This document shows positions 37,213 through 46,222 of a stretch of DNA of 64,000 bases, in pieces (the stretch's first letter is position 1; the number at the start of each line of letters is the position of its first letter). Both the position numbers and the translations under genes were made by a program. The notes below the pieces were generated by a model. It worked only from the letters and a program-made list of their open reading frames with translations. It ran no database searches and was not told the DNA's origin. This DNA comes from DATFNI01 sp963787205 (GTDB lineage Bacteria; Bacteroidota; Rhodothermia; Balneolales; DATFMH01). Location of the stretch: contig CAWBCD010000031.1 in NCBI GenBank assembly GCA_963787205.1, positions 27,478 to 91,477 of the forward strand, read 5' to 3'.

Positions 37213-39459
37213 ATGATTAAAAATAAAAGCAATAATTACGAGGGATCAGGACTATCTAACCTAAAACGTGTCAGCTACATATTTGCTCTTTTTTTGCTTG
37301 CTACCACAAATGTAGTTTTTGCACAGCTCAACCGGCAGGCAGCGCAGGCATTAATCGAACGAATCATCCCAAATCAAGCGAGCCATTTTGAAGTTACCTA
37401 CATACCAAAAGATGGGAATAAGGATGTATTCGAGATAAAAAGTGTTAATGGCAAGATTGTGTTAAGTGGCAATAACGGCGTTTCTGTCGCCTCTGCACTG
37501 TATTATTATCTTAAAAATTATTGTCATTGCAGTGTCACATGGAACGGCACCAACCTCAATATGCCTGCAAAGTTGCCGCAAGTGAAGAAAACGATCCGGA
37601 TAAGCTCACCCTATAAATATCGATATTACCTGAATTACTGTACTTTTAATTACACTATGAGCTGGTGGAACTGGGATCAGTGGCAGAAAGAAATCGACTG
37701 GATGGCTTTGAACGGGATAAATATGCCGCTTGCTCTCACCGGGCAGAATTACATTTGGGACCAAGTCTATAAAAGCCTGGGATTTACCGACGCAGAGCTT
37801 AATAAGTTTTTCCCGGGACCTGCCTACTTCGCCTGGTTTTGGATGAGTAACCTGGACGGCTGGGGAGGTCCCTTGTCACAACACTGGATGAAAACGCATG
37901 AGTTATTGCAAAAAAAGATCCTGGCCCGTGAGCGAACACTTGGCATGATGCCTGTGCTGCCTGCTTTTACAGGTCATGTTCCGGCAAGTTTCAGTGAAAA
38001 ATTTCCAGATGCCAAAGTGAATAAAATGAGTTGGTTTGGAAATTTCCCTGACGTCCACATTCTGAATCCCGAGGATTCGATGTTTACCGTTATCGGCAGA
38101 AAATTTCTGGAACTGCAAACAAAAGAGTATGGAACCGATCATTATTACTCATCTGATATTTTTAATGAAGTGACTCCTCCATCGAGTGACCCTGCCTACC
38201 TGGAAAATATCAGTCAGAAGGTGTACCGGTCGATGCAGGAAGTGGATCCGCGGGCAGTATGGGTAATGCAGGGCTGGCTGTTTTTGAATGATAAAAAATT
38301 CTGGAAGCAGCCCCAGATTAAAGGCTTGCTGAACGCCGTACCCGATTCCCATATGATCATACTCGATTTGTACAGTGAGCGCAGCCCGGTTTGGAACGAG
38401 ACAGACGCCTATTACGGTAAACCGTGGATCTGGAATATGTTGCATAACTTTGGCGGAAACATTGCATTATATGGCAATATGGGAACGATCTCGAGAGTGC
38501 CGGCTTCTCTGCTCACTAATCCCAAAGCTGGGAACCTGCAAGGCATCGGATTGACGATGGAGGGGTCGCATCAAAATCCTGCCTTATATCAGTTAATGCT
38601 CAGTAATGTGTGGAGAGATCAGCCGATCAACCTGGATAACTGGTTAAAGAATTATACCATACGGAGATACGGGGCATTGAATGAAGATGCTGTTAAGGCG
38701 TGGGAGATTTTAAAGAAAACCGTCTACAAGGATAACGACCAGTTCCTCGGCGCTCCGGAGTCCATCATAACGGGGCGACCCACGTTCAAAAGCAGCACCG
38801 ACTGGACAGATACCGCATTATACTATAACCCCCAGGAGTTGGCAAAGGCATGGACGTTGTTGATCAATTGTGCCGATCAGTTCAGAAACAGTGATGGTTT
38901 TCAATATGATTTGGTGGATGTGACACGACAGGTGCTCGCCAACTATGCCGATCAAGTGCATCAGGAATTGGCTAAGGCATACCAGGACAAGGACATGGCC
39001 GCCTTCCAAAAATCAAGTGAGGAGTTTCTGCAGTTAATAACCGATATGAATACACTTCTGGGAACACGGCGGGATTTCTTACTGGGAACCTGGCTGTCAG
39101 ATGCGCGCAGGTGGGGTGTCACAAAGCAGGAAAAGGATCTGTATGAATTTAATGCACGGGATTTAATCACCTTATGGGGGGGCAAGGACAGCAAGCTGCA
39201 TGAGTATGCCTGTAAGCAGTGGAACGGGCTGTTAACGGGATTCTATGAGCCCCGCTGGAGACAGTTCTTCTCCTATGTCCAGACATGCATGAAGGATAAC
39301 AAAAGCGTGGATATGAATTATTTTGATAACAAAATCGAAGACTGGGAATGGAAATGGGTGCATGGCCATGAGCGTTATGCAACAACGCCACAGGGTGACC
39401 CGATAAAAGTGTCAAAGGAGATGTACCAAAAGTATATCGATTTGGTAAAAAAGCAATGA
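37213..39459 (+). CDS. Alpha-N-acetylglucosaminidase (GH89, NAGLU-like)
   Basis: A 748-aa secreted enzyme that removes terminal alpha-linked N-acetylglucosamine, as lysosomal NAGLU does on heparan sulfate. ATG 37213 is chosen because the N-terminal charged region and hydrophobic segment ending in V-V-F-A-Q form a signal peptide; the upstream frame only translates an intergenic palindrome. The N-terminal alpha/beta domain is followed by the barrel with W-W-N-W-D-Q-W-Q-K-E-I-D-W-M (~154-167) and A-L-T-G-Q-N-Y-I-W (~176-184). The two catalytic glutamates appear in F-N-E-V-T-P-P (~residue 318) and T-M-E-G-S-H-Q-N-P (~450), matching human NAGLU E316 and E446 in spacing. The gene lies 132 bases after the HGSNAT-like gene on the same strand. 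Confidence 0.9.
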   Translation: MIKNKSNNYEGSGLSNLKRVSYIFALFLLATTNVVFAQLNRQAAQALIERIIPNQASHFEVTYIPKDGNKDVFEIKSVNGKIVLSGNNGVSVASALYYYLKNYCHCSVTWNGTNLNMPAKLPQVKKTIRISSPYKYRYYLNYCTFNYTMSWWNWDQWQKEIDWMALNGINMPLALTGQNYIWDQVYKSLGFTDAELNKFFPGPAYFAWFWMSNLDGWGGPLSQHWMKTHELLQKKILARERTLGMMPVLPAFTGHVPASFSEKFPDAKVNKMSWFGNFPDVHILNPEDSMFTVIGRKFLELQTKEYGTDHYYSSDIFNEVTPPSSDPAYLENISQKVYRSMQEVDPRAVWVMQGWLFLNDKKFWKQPQIKGLLNAVPDSHMIILDLYSERSPVWNETDAYYGKPWIWNMLHNFGGNIALYGNMGTISRVPASLLTNPKAGNLQGIGLTMEGSHQNPALYQLMLSNVWRDQPINLDNWLKNYTIRRYGALNEDAVKAWEILKKTVYKDNDQFLGAPESIITGRPTFKSSTDWTDTALYYNPQELAKAWTLLINCADQFRNSDGFQYDLVDVTRQVLANYADQVHQELAKAYQDKDMAAFQKSSEEFLQLITDMNTLLGTRRDFLLGTWLSDARRWGVTKQEKDLYEFNARDLITLWGGKDSKLHEYACKQWNGLLTGFYEPRWRQFFSYVQTCMKDNKSVDMNYFDNKIEDWEWKWVHGHERYATTPQGDPIKVSKEMYQKYIDLVKKQ

Positions 39460-39716
39460 AATTTAACCAATTGCAGGTCGGAGAGCTTCTCCGACAGCAA
39501 TGTTCGTTACAGGTTCACTGAGTGTTCAATTCACTTATTAATCGAGTACGGCGGTATTGTTCGATAAAACGGTTTCTAGGTTGGATTAGCGAATGTTCTA
39601 TCGCAACAAGTGGGTTACAAATGTTACGTTTCCCTTTATCGAACTTTATCTGTCTATAAGCTTTTCTTGTGTTGAGTATTAATAGACGCTGGTTATCCAT
39701 ATCTACGTTCTTTCGT

Positions 39717-39745
39717 GTCGGTCCCGAAGGCGTTCGGGATCCGAC
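39717..39745. terminator. Hairpin between the GH89 gene and the aconitase gene
   Basis: A 12-bp stem with one bulged T (GTCGG+TCCCGAA with TTCGGGA+T+CCGAC), loop GGCG. It lies just past the 3' end of the convergent aconitase gene and could end its transcript, though no T run follows. A shorter TCCCGAA-T-TTCGGGA palindrome recurs at 43956. Confidence 0.45.
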
Positions 39746-39751
39746 CTACGA

Positions 39752-41722
39752 TCAATTCACATTTTCTGTTTCCTTGAAGTGGTTGATGATGCCGCCGGCA
39801 AGCATGATTTCCAGCTGTCGCTCGCTGAGGGAGTGTTTCAGTGTAAAATCGTTGCCCTTTGTGACATTGGTCACCGTTATCTTTTCACCATTTTTTAATT
39901 GCTTGCGGATATTATTCACTTTGATTATATCTCCCTGATCGATGTTGCCATAGTCTTTTTCATCGATGAACTCCAGGGGGATGATGCCAAAGTTCACCAG
40001 GTTTTGCCAGCCAATGCGTGCGTAACTTTTAGCGATCACTGCTTTTTGTCCCAGATACCTTGGTGCTATTGCCGCATGTTCACGGCTGGATCCCTGGGCA
40101 TAATTTTCACCCGCCACAACGATATGTCCGTCGAACTTCTCCTGAGCTTTTTGGGCGCGATCAAAAAAAGTGTTATCAACGACTTCAAAAGCAAATTCGC
40201 TGATTTTTGGGATGTTGCTTCGGTAAGGAAGCACTTCGGCTCCAGCTCGCAGAATCTCATCGGTGGAGATGTTATCCTTCATTTTCAGCAAAACAGGTAC
40301 CTCAAAATCCGCCAGTTCATCAAAATCTGGCATCGTGGAAATATTCGGTCCCTTGACCAATTCTGCATGTTTCCCATTGCCATTTGACGATGGAGCGACG
40401 AACATTTCTTTATTCACGATAACTTCGTGCGGAGCCTCAAATTTAGGATACTGCAGGTTGTACAAATTTTCGAGCTCTCTTGGATCAGTTATCTTTCCGG
40501 TAAGGGCCGATGCGGCAGCCGTTTCGGGGCTCACCAGGAATACCGAATCCTCTTTGGTTCCTGAACGGTCCGGGAAGTTGCGAGGTACGGTTCGCAGGCT
40601 GTTTCTGCCGGTTGCGGGTGCCTGACCCATGCCGATACATCCGTTGCAACCGGCCTGGTGAAAACGCGCTCCGGCTTTGATCAGGTAGAACATGGTGTCT
40701 GTTTCAACCAGGTTCTCAATCAACTGCCGTGATGTCGGGTTGATATCAAACGAAACCTCAGGGTGCACACTTTTATCCTTAACGATCTGCGCGGCAATCC
40801 AGAAATCGCGAAAACCGGGGTTCGCTGATGATCCGATGTAACTTTGATAGATATCCTTTCCGGCCACTTCTTTAACAGGAACCACATTACCCGGACTGCT
40901 TGGCAGTGCAATGAGAGGTTCCACTTCACCCAAGTCTATTTCCTCATTAAGGTCATACGTCGCACCCTCATCAGCCTTCAGCTCTTTCCACTGATCCTCA
41001 CGGCCGTTTGCTTTCATAAATCGTTTTACTTCATCATCAGATGGGAAGACCGTGGTTGTGGCACCCATCTCGGTACCCATGTTGGCAATGACGTGCCGGT
41101 CCATCGTGCTCAGATGTTTTAGACCCGGACCATAATATTCGATGATCATCCCCTTGCAGCCTTTGACATCATAACGCCGAAGCATTTCGAGCACGACATC
41201 CTTGGCGCTTACCCAATCCGGTAATTGCCCGGTCAGTTCCACTCCAAGAATTTTCGGCATCTTCAGATACATGGGCTGACCGGCGATGGCAAAAGCAACA
41301 TCCAGTCCGCCTGCACCCAGGCACAACATACCCATACAGCCGTTGGCCGGTGTGTGACTGTCGGATCCGGCAAGAGTTTTTCCAGGTACCGCAAACCGTT
41401 CGCCATGGAGCGGATGGCTCACGCCATTCCCGGGCCGGCTGAACCAGATGCCAAATCGCCCGGCTGCAGACTTCAGGAACAGGTGGTCATCCGGATTCTT
41501 ATTGTCTGTTTGCAAAAGGTTATGATCCACATACTGGCAGGAAAGTTCGGTTTGAGCCCTGTCAAGTTCCATTGCCTCCAGTTCCAGCATGACCAGAGTA
41601 CCGGTGGCATCCTGAGTAAGTGTTTGATCTATTTTAAGACCGATTTCCGTACCTGGCGTCATCTCACCTTCTACAAGATGACTTTTTATCAGCTTTTGCG
41701 CGACATTCAACGGGATACTCAT
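39752..41722 (-). CDS. Aconitate hydratase, short Aquifex-type
   Basis: A 656-aa aconitase that interconverts citrate and isocitrate in the TCA cycle. It is shorter than AcnA (~890 aa) and fits the compact Aquifex-type class. Visible hallmarks are S-D-S-H-T-P-A-N-G (~residues 119-127) and the iron-sulfur cysteines in A-G-C-N-G-C-I-G-M-G-Q (~364-374). The C-terminal swivel domain has N-Y-A-Q-G-S-S-R-E-H-A-A (~558-569). A further cluster cysteine is probably in the M-L-C-L-G-A-G-G region. The gene is monocistronic and divergent from the redox gene at 41919. The start ATG lies at 41720-41722. Confidence 0.9.
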   Translation of the reverse strand: MSIPLNVAQKLIKSHLVEGEMTPGTEIGLKIDQTLTQDATGTLVMLELEAMELDRAQTELSCQYVDHNLLQTDNKNPDDHLFLKSAAGRFGIWFSRPGNGVSHPLHGERFAVPGKTLAGSDSHTPANGCMGMLCLGAGGLDVAFAIAGQPMYLKMPKILGVELTGQLPDWVSAKDVVLEMLRRYDVKGCKGMIIEYYGPGLKHLSTMDRHVIANMGTEMGATTTVFPSDDEVKRFMKANGREDQWKELKADEGATYDLNEEIDLGEVEPLIALPSSPGNVVPVKEVAGKDIYQSYIGSSANPGFRDFWIAAQIVKDKSVHPEVSFDINPTSRQLIENLVETDTMFYLIKAGARFHQAGCNGCIGMGQAPATGRNSLRTVPRNFPDRSGTKEDSVFLVSPETAAASALTGKITDPRELENLYNLQYPKFEAPHEVIVNKEMFVAPSSNGNGKHAELVKGPNISTMPDFDELADFEVPVLLKMKDNISTDEILRAGAEVLPYRSNIPKISEFAFEVVDNTFFDRAQKAQEKFDGHIVVAGENYAQGSSREHAAIAPRYLGQKAVIAKSYARIGWQNLVNFGIIPLEFIDEKDYGNIDQGDIIKVNNIRKQLKNGEKITVTNVTKGNDFTLKHSLSERQLEIMLAGGIINHFKETENVN

Positions 41723-41918
41723 GATGACTAAATCATTTTTATTGTAGTTTTCATTGCATTTATATAAACAAATCAGTCGCAGAATCGTTTGATTTGAGGT
41801 TTTTAGAGGGGAACACTTTTATTAATTGATAAAAGTGTTGATGCAGACAGTAAAATTTTTTAAAATTACACTCGTTACTAAATAACTATATAATCATTAA
41901 TAGATTTATAAAACCAGT

Positions 41919-42512
41919 ATGAGTACTGCTACCACAACAATGATTGAGGAGATATCCGACAGCATTCATTTTGACCGCATCCTGGAAAAAAAGCCGGAGC
42001 TGCTGATGGCCCTGTTTTATACACTGAGTTCAGAATTGAGCAAGCGCTCAATCGAGGCGTTGGAACAAGTGAAACAGAATCATGACGAAGTGATCATCTG
42101 TAAAATCGATGCTTCCAGGATAAGGGATATTCATTCGAGGTATCATATCCAGTCCGTCCCGACGCTGGTTGTTTTCCGTGGAGGGCAGCGGGCAGAAATA
42201 GTAACCGGAGTTCAGACAACGGGGTTTTATGAACAACTGCTGAAAAAACGTCCAACAGGCGGACGGGATAATGCGTCAGCACTGCGGGTGACAGTATACT
42301 CAACACCGACCTGCCCATATTGTACGATGGTAAAAGATTATTTGAAAAGTAAGAATATCACATTCACGGATGTTGATGTCGCATCTGATCAACAGGCGGC
42401 GATGGAGCTAGTTGAACGCACCGGACAGCAGGGAGTACCCCAGACCGAGATTAACGGCTCGTTTGTTATCGGATACAATACCCGTGAACTGGATCGATTG
42501 TTAAATCTATAA
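41919..42512 (+). CDS. Thioredoxin-like/glutaredoxin fusion protein
   Basis: A 197-aa two-domain redox protein. Residues ~10-105 form a thioredoxin-like fold with Q-S-V-P-T-L-V-V-F (the cis-proline segment) but no C-x-x-C; the equivalent position reads Y-T-L-S-S-E. Residues ~120-197 are a glutaredoxin with the active site C-P-Y-C (~132-135), G-V-P-Q-T-E-I-N-G and a C-terminal G-Y-N-T-R-E-L. Only the second domain should be catalytic, and the first may serve as a recognition domain. The protein could supply electrons to enzymes such as APS reductase (inference). It lies 20 bases upstream of groES and is probably cotranscribed with it. There is no signal peptide. Confidence 0.82.
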   Translation: MSTATTTMIEEISDSIHFDRILEKKPELLMALFYTLSSELSKRSIEALEQVKQNHDEVIICKIDASRIRDIHSRYHIQSVPTLVVFRGGQRAEIVTGVQTTGFYEQLLKKRPTGGRDNASALRVTVYSTPTCPYCTMVKDYLKSKNITFTDVDVASDQQAAMELVERTGQQGVPQTEINGSFVIGYNTRELDRLLNL

Positions 42513-42531
42513 TTACGACAAGGAGTAAACT

Positions 42532-42813
42532 ATGATTACGTTTCAGCCTTTAAATGATCATGTTCTCGTCAAAGTGGAGGCCGCTGAGAAGAAAACCAAC
42601 AGCGGCATCATCATTCCTGATACTGCCAGCTCAAGCCGGGAAATCGGCGAGGTCGTGGCAGTGGCACCCGGCGGCGGAGAAACCGTTGCTATGGGTGATC
42701 GTGTCATGTTCCGCAAAAGCGGAGCAACCGAAATTGAGGAAGACGGAGAAACCTATTTGTTGGTCCCCTATAAGGATTTACTCGGCAAATATGCTTTAGT
42801 AGAGGCAATTTAA
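42532..42813 (+). CDS. groES: Co-chaperonin GroES
   Basis: A 93-aa GroES/Hsp10. It forms the heptameric lid of the GroEL chamber. The family motifs are present: L-N-D-H-V-L-V-K near the N terminus, the mobile loop T-N-S-G-I-I-I-P-D-T (~residues 22-31), G-D-R-V-M-F and a K-Y-A-L-V-E-A-I end. An AAGGAG ribosome site lies 7-8 bases upstream of ATG 42532. It is unusual that no groEL follows; a terminator stands at 42861 instead. It may be a second groES copy or pair with a groEL elsewhere in the genome. Confidence 0.9.
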   Translation: MITFQPLNDHVLVKVEAAEKKTNSGIIIPDTASSSREIGEVVAVAPGGGETVAMGDRVMFRKSGATEIEEDGETYLLVPYKDLLGKYALVEAI

Positions 42814-42860
42814 GATTTCCATGGTATGGGTCTCACATGGCATCATGTGAGGATTAACGT

Positions 42861-42894
42861 AACCGGCTGATCGTGACGGTCAGCCGGTTTTTTT
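42861..42894 (+). terminator. Intrinsic terminator after groES
   Basis: Perfect 10-bp stem AACCGGCTGA (42861-42870) with TCAGCCGGTT (42880-42889), loop of 9 bases, T run 42888-42894. It closes the redox-groES unit 47 bases after the groES stop. Confidence 0.9.
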
Positions 42895-42986
42895 ATGGAA
42901 AAGGTATGAAATTGGATTCTTTTCCCTCGTTATTTTACTGTCTATGGTTCGGTAAAAAAGATATCCTGTGAATTCTATTCAAGCTG

Positions 42987-43634
42987 TCATGAGTCACCGG
43001 CAACGGGATTACCGGGTGTGCGGGGTTCTGCTCTCTCATATTGAAAAGCAGTGATGGTTATAATTAAGGCACCAAGCAGGAGAATTAAATCAATGATGAC
43101 GCCAAGTCGCGCAGCACCGAAAACGCCGTAAAACATACCTGCTACACCCAGAATGAGTGCCCAGCTTCTGGAACCAAAACTGTCAAGTATCAATGATAAT
43201 CCAATAACGATTGAAAGGGTTGGGCAAGGAATCAGTCCCGTTGGCGCTGCGTAGACATAAATTGGCAGGGATGGTGCCTCCGTGAAATGTGGATACACCC
43301 ATCCGAACAAGAAGAGAAGTGCCCCTGGTATCACAATCCATAATGATCCTATAGATAATTTTCTGGCCGGTAGTCTGATCGATATGATGACCAGAAAGAA
43401 ACCAATCAGGGCGTAAATAAGTCCGTTGAACAGGATTCCATACCCCCAGGCGAGGATACTGACCGAAAAGATAGGCAAGCTCAGAAGGATACCGGTTAGC
43501 CTTTTTGATGGACGATATCCGGAAATAAGTGCGGCAGCGATAAGCAGAAAGTAAATATGCCATATAATGGCAAGAATTTGCCAATCATTCGAGATGCGAC
43601 TGAGTCCGGAAAGGATTTGTTCAGGCGTTGGCAT
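42987..43634 (-). CDS. Polytopic membrane protein, DUF6064-like
   Basis: A 215-aa protein with about seven hydrophobic segments and short charged loops. It begins M-P-T-P-E-Q-I-L-S-G-L and contains G-L-I-P-C-P-T-L-S-I-V-I-G near residues 133-145. The layout resembles DUF6064 membrane proteins, whose function is unknown. The gene is single, convergent with groES, with the groES terminator between them. The family assignment is from memory of the pattern, so it is only moderately certain; that it is a membrane protein is clear. Confidence 0.65.
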   Translation of the reverse strand: MPTPEQILSGLSRISNDWQILAIIWHIYFLLIAAALISGYRPSKRLTGILLSLPIFSVSILAWGYGILFNGLIYALIGFFLVIISIRLPARKLSIGSLWIVIPGALLFLFGWVYPHFTEAPSLPIYVYAAPTGLIPCPTLSIVIGLSLILDSFGSRSWALILGVAGMFYGVFGAARLGVIIDLILLLGALIITITAFQYERAEPRTPGNPVAGDS

Positions 43635-44134
43635 AAAACCTCCAATATTATAATCACGTACCCTGCAGATTACATCCTGCCCCTCTCTTTTATCCTATCA
43701 CTATTGTATTAAATATTCAGGGTTTAATCCATTTACAATCATCCAAAAAAGACAATAAGTGAAAGATAAAGCCGGACAGTTGATTCATGGTATTTTACCA
43801 TATCGTTTATCAGTTACAGTGGACAACTACTGATGAGGATGATCTCTTTTTTTATTAAAAAACGTGAGTTCGATATAAGAAAATGAGGAAGAGGAAGAAA
43901 CGATGATCAAACGGTTCAACCAATACCTTACCCACCTCCCGATGCGCCACTTCCGTCCCGAATTTCGGGAAGAATCTCTCCGGGTGCAGAGCGCTCGCAC
44001 TTGTATCGATTACTTATGAGACGTGATTACTCACTTTCATCATTGCCTCGAACTATCCCATGGACAAATCAGATCTCTTGAATTTCGTATACGGAGTACG
44101 TATCATAATAACAGATACTGTACGTAGTAATAGT
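43635..44134. other. Intergenic stretch at the left edge of the toxin-antitoxin island
   Basis: About 500 bases without a supported gene. It contains a perfect TCCCGAA-T-TTCGGGA palindrome at 43956-43970. It marks the change from ordinary genes on the left to toxin-antitoxin genes on the right and should hold the promoter of the antitoxin gene. Confidence 0.4.
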
Positions 44135-44395
44135 ATGGCTAAAATGAATACAAAATTAACACTAAAACTGGATAAAAGAGCCATTGACCGTGCAAAAAAG
44201 TATGCACGGAAGCATCGACAAAGCCTTTCGGCGATGGTGGAAAATTATTTCAATACGGTCACGAAAGAAGAGGATACCGGCGAAATTGAAATTTCTCCCA
44301 ATGTGCTTGAACTATCCGGGATTATAAAATTATCCGGAGATGTTGATCTGAAAGAGATATACAGAAAGCATCTCGAAGAGAAGTATTCCGGATGA
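44135..44395 (+). CDS. Antitoxin of a VapBC-like pair (ribbon-helix-helix, DUF6364-like)
   Basis: An 86-aa protein. ATG 44135 is preferred over an upstream in-frame ATG at 44060 because M-A-K-M-N-T-K-L-T-L begins the usual beta-strand of a ribbon-helix-helix DNA-binding fold. D-K-R-A-I-D-R-A-K-K-Y-A-R-K-H and S-L-S-A-M-V-E-N-Y-F are the two helices. The C-terminal acidic part would wrap the toxin. It overlaps the PIN-domain gene by four bases (ATGA), the usual coupling of antitoxin and toxin, and it probably represses its own promoter (family knowledge). Confidence 0.8.
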   Translation: MAKMNTKLTLKLDKRAIDRAKKYARKHRQSLSAMVENYFNTVTKEEDTGEIEISPNVLELSGIIKLSGDVDLKEIYRKHLEEKYSG

Positions 44396-44820
44396 TAAAA
44401 CTATTTCTCGATTCGGATATTATTTTGGATTTGTTGGCACAGAGAGAGCCTCACTATATTCATGCCGCAAAACTGTTCACATTAATCGATCAACAAAAGG
44501 TGAGAGGCTTCACCTCTCCGGTGATCTTTTCCAATCTCCATTACCTTCATAAAAAAATGACCACCAATGCCGCAGCTTTGAAAAATCTGAGGAAATTAAA
44601 AACGCTGGTAACCGTCCTTCCGGTTGACGAGCGGGTCATCGAGCAGTCACTGAATTCAGAGTTCACTGACTTTGAGGATGCCATCCAGTATTTCACAGCA
44701 GTGAATAACGGGATCAATCTCATCATAACAAGAAATAAAGCTGACTATAAAAAAAGCAGAATAGCCATTTCAACTGCCGAAGAATTCCTGAGCACCTGGC
44801 AGGCAAAATCAAAGAAGTAA
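44392..44820 (+). CDS. PIN-domain toxin (VapC-like)
   Basis: A 142-aa PIN-domain ribonuclease. The acidic metal-binding residues are visible: L-F-L-D-S-D-I-I-L-D-L-L at the N terminus, E/D residues in F-T-D-F-E-D-A-I-Q (~residues 92-100), and the late T-R-N-K-A-D-Y. VapC-type toxins cut tRNA or rRNA and are held inactive by the cognate antitoxin, here the gene that overlaps its start. The length and fold are typical and no disruption is seen, so the module looks functional. Confidence 0.85.
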   Translation: MIKLFLDSDIILDLLAQREPHYIHAAKLFTLIDQQKVRGFTSPVIFSNLHYLHKKMTTNAAALKNLRKLKTLVTVLPVDERVIEQSLNSEFTDFEDAIQYFTAVNNGINLIITRNKADYKKSRIAISTAEEFLSTWQAKSKK

Positions 44821-44880
44821 GGGTTCATGTCTATTATTAGAAAACAGAACACATGCGCGGCTACTCACGGATAATTTAAA

Positions 44881-44910
44881 TAGCAGTCAGACGGTGATGT
44901 GCCACCGTAT
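44881..44910. repeat. Dispersed GCGGTCAGACGG palindrome, copy 2 (diverged)
   Basis: TAGCAGTCAGACGGTG, a short loop, then CCACCGT. It is preceded by CTCACGGATAATTTAAA, like the CACGGAT stretch before copies 3 and 4. It lies between the PIN toxin gene and the convergent S53-propeptide gene. Confidence 0.5.
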
Positions 44911-44925
44911 AAAAAACAATTATTC

Positions 44926-45684
44926 TTAATTGGCACCTGAAACCGGAAGTGTAACCGCGTAATTGTTTAACCCACTGATATCCATAATAGATGTTGACAA
45001 ATCAAGGGTAGGGTCGCGATCCGGAGCAAAGAAGGTCTGGCCCACCGTCGAAGTGTAAAGAACCGGACGCTTATAAACGAGCATCTCTACATGAAAAGCC
45101 CTCTCTACATCCTGCACCGGCGCACTGACTTCCAGTACCATGCGATTGGAAACTGTTCCGGTTATACTAAATCCATTTGCTTTCGAATAAGTGATGACCG
45201 ACTGATAATCTTGTTGCGTGGGGGCAAATTTAGCCGTGAACTCGGCAACGGTTAACCATTGATGAAATAAGGGACTGGACGGATCATACAACTCTTGAGA
45301 AAGACTATCGAATTCAGCCTTATTACGCATTGGAAAATCGAAGGAGAATGTTAATCGAACAGTAGGATTCAAACACCCGAGAGGCTTTAATCCTAACTTG
45401 GCGATGTCGCCAGGAATGGTACCATGTATCACCTGAAGTCCTTTAGCAGAGGTATCTGGTGATGAATCACTGGAATTAGGTCTCGTACAACCTGCCTGGG
45501 AAAAAGCAATAGCATCTTTTGGCAAACTTGTTTTACCATGGCTACCAAATATATTACAGGCTGTAATCAGAGGTATAAAAACCAGCATGCCAACAAAAAT
45601 CCTGTAGAATCCTAGCCTTTTCAAGCCCGTACTGGATTCGAGATAATACCATTGATCGGTATCAATGTATAAACGGGTTTTCAT
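44926..45684 (-). CDS. Stand-alone pro-kumamolisin (peptidase S53 propeptide) domain lipoprotein
   Basis: A 252-aa protein. ATG 45684 is preferred over GTG 45693. A hydrophobic segment ends in L-I-T-A-C (~residues 38-42), which could be a lipobox with an unusually long charged N terminus. The rest matches the pro-kumamolisin activation domain: Y-D-P-S-S-P-L-F-H-Q-W-L-T (~134-146), E-F-T-A-K-F-A-P-T, and V-E-R-A-F-H-V-E-M. In S53 peptidases this domain precedes a ~350-residue subtilisin-like catalytic domain with a Ser-Glu-Asp triad. Here the frame stops right after it, and no catalytic domain follows in 44821-44925. The gene is either a truncated peptidase or a free inhibitor-like propeptide. 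Confidence 0.65.
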   Translation of the reverse strand: MKTRLYIDTDQWYYLESSTGLKRLGFYRIFVGMLVFIPLITACNIFGSHGKTSLPKDAIAFSQAGCTRPNSSDSSPDTSAKGLQVIHGTIPGDIAKLGLKPLGCLNPTVRLTFSFDFPMRNKAEFDSLSQELYDPSSPLFHQWLTVAEFTAKFAPTQQDYQSVITYSKANGFSITGTVSNRMVLEVSAPVQDVERAFHVEMLVYKRPVLYTSTVGQTFFAPDRDPTLDLSTSIMDISGLNNYAVTLPVSGAN

Positions 45685-46222
45685 GGTTACCACATATTAA
45701 GTAGTAAATGTGGGTTTCCTGTTCTCTCTGTTCTCGTTTATGGTTCAGAACATGCTTTCTTGCGCCGTGATAAAATGATCGAAACACAACGAATTGTAAG
45801 AAAGTCTGTTTAATAACTATCTCATTAACATAAGTGATGTACTAATCATAAGTATAAAAAGCAAATTAATGCTATGAGCCTTTGGGGATCTGAGGGAGTC
45901 AATTCTTATCTTTTTATGGCTTTTCTGTACGCTCGCCATTCCTTTAAACAGAGTAGGGACAACACGGATACTCACGGATCATTTAGCAATAGCGGTCAGA
46001 CGGTTTGGGACCGTCAGACCGCTACCAGATGGAATCCCAAATCTCATTTACCCTAACTTTGTTACAATTTCCCACTGAAAATACCCTAACTCTGTGACAA
46101 ATATTGGATCACAGATTCTCTAATTTTAAACTGTACATTTCTATTCAGGAAGATGTTTGATCAGTTAATTCTTTATTTTATAAGGGTTTATGTCATATCG
46201 GCAATAATTGGAACGTGTATTA
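45685..46222. other. Intergenic stretch with repeated elements (left end of duplicated module)
   Basis: About 540 bases without a gene. From 45961 to about 46125 the sequence matches 55974-56135 in the second module copy: the CACGGAT repeats, the GCGGTCAGACGG palindrome, then a shared block with TAACTTTGTTACAATTT and CTCTGTGACAAATATTGGAT. A 60-codon frame across the palindrome was not accepted. Confidence 0.5.
45991..46023. repeat. Dispersed GCGGTCAGACGG palindrome, copy 3 (best preserved)
   Basis: AGCGGTCAGACGGT (45991-46004) and ACCGTCAGACCGCT (46010-46023) form a 14-bp stem with one mismatch and a 5-base loop. It marks the left part of duplicated module A. Confidence 0.75.

Noticed and set aside
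45874..46056. 60-codon frame
   Set aside because: It translates through the GCGGTCAGACGG palindrome and the CACGGAT repeats.
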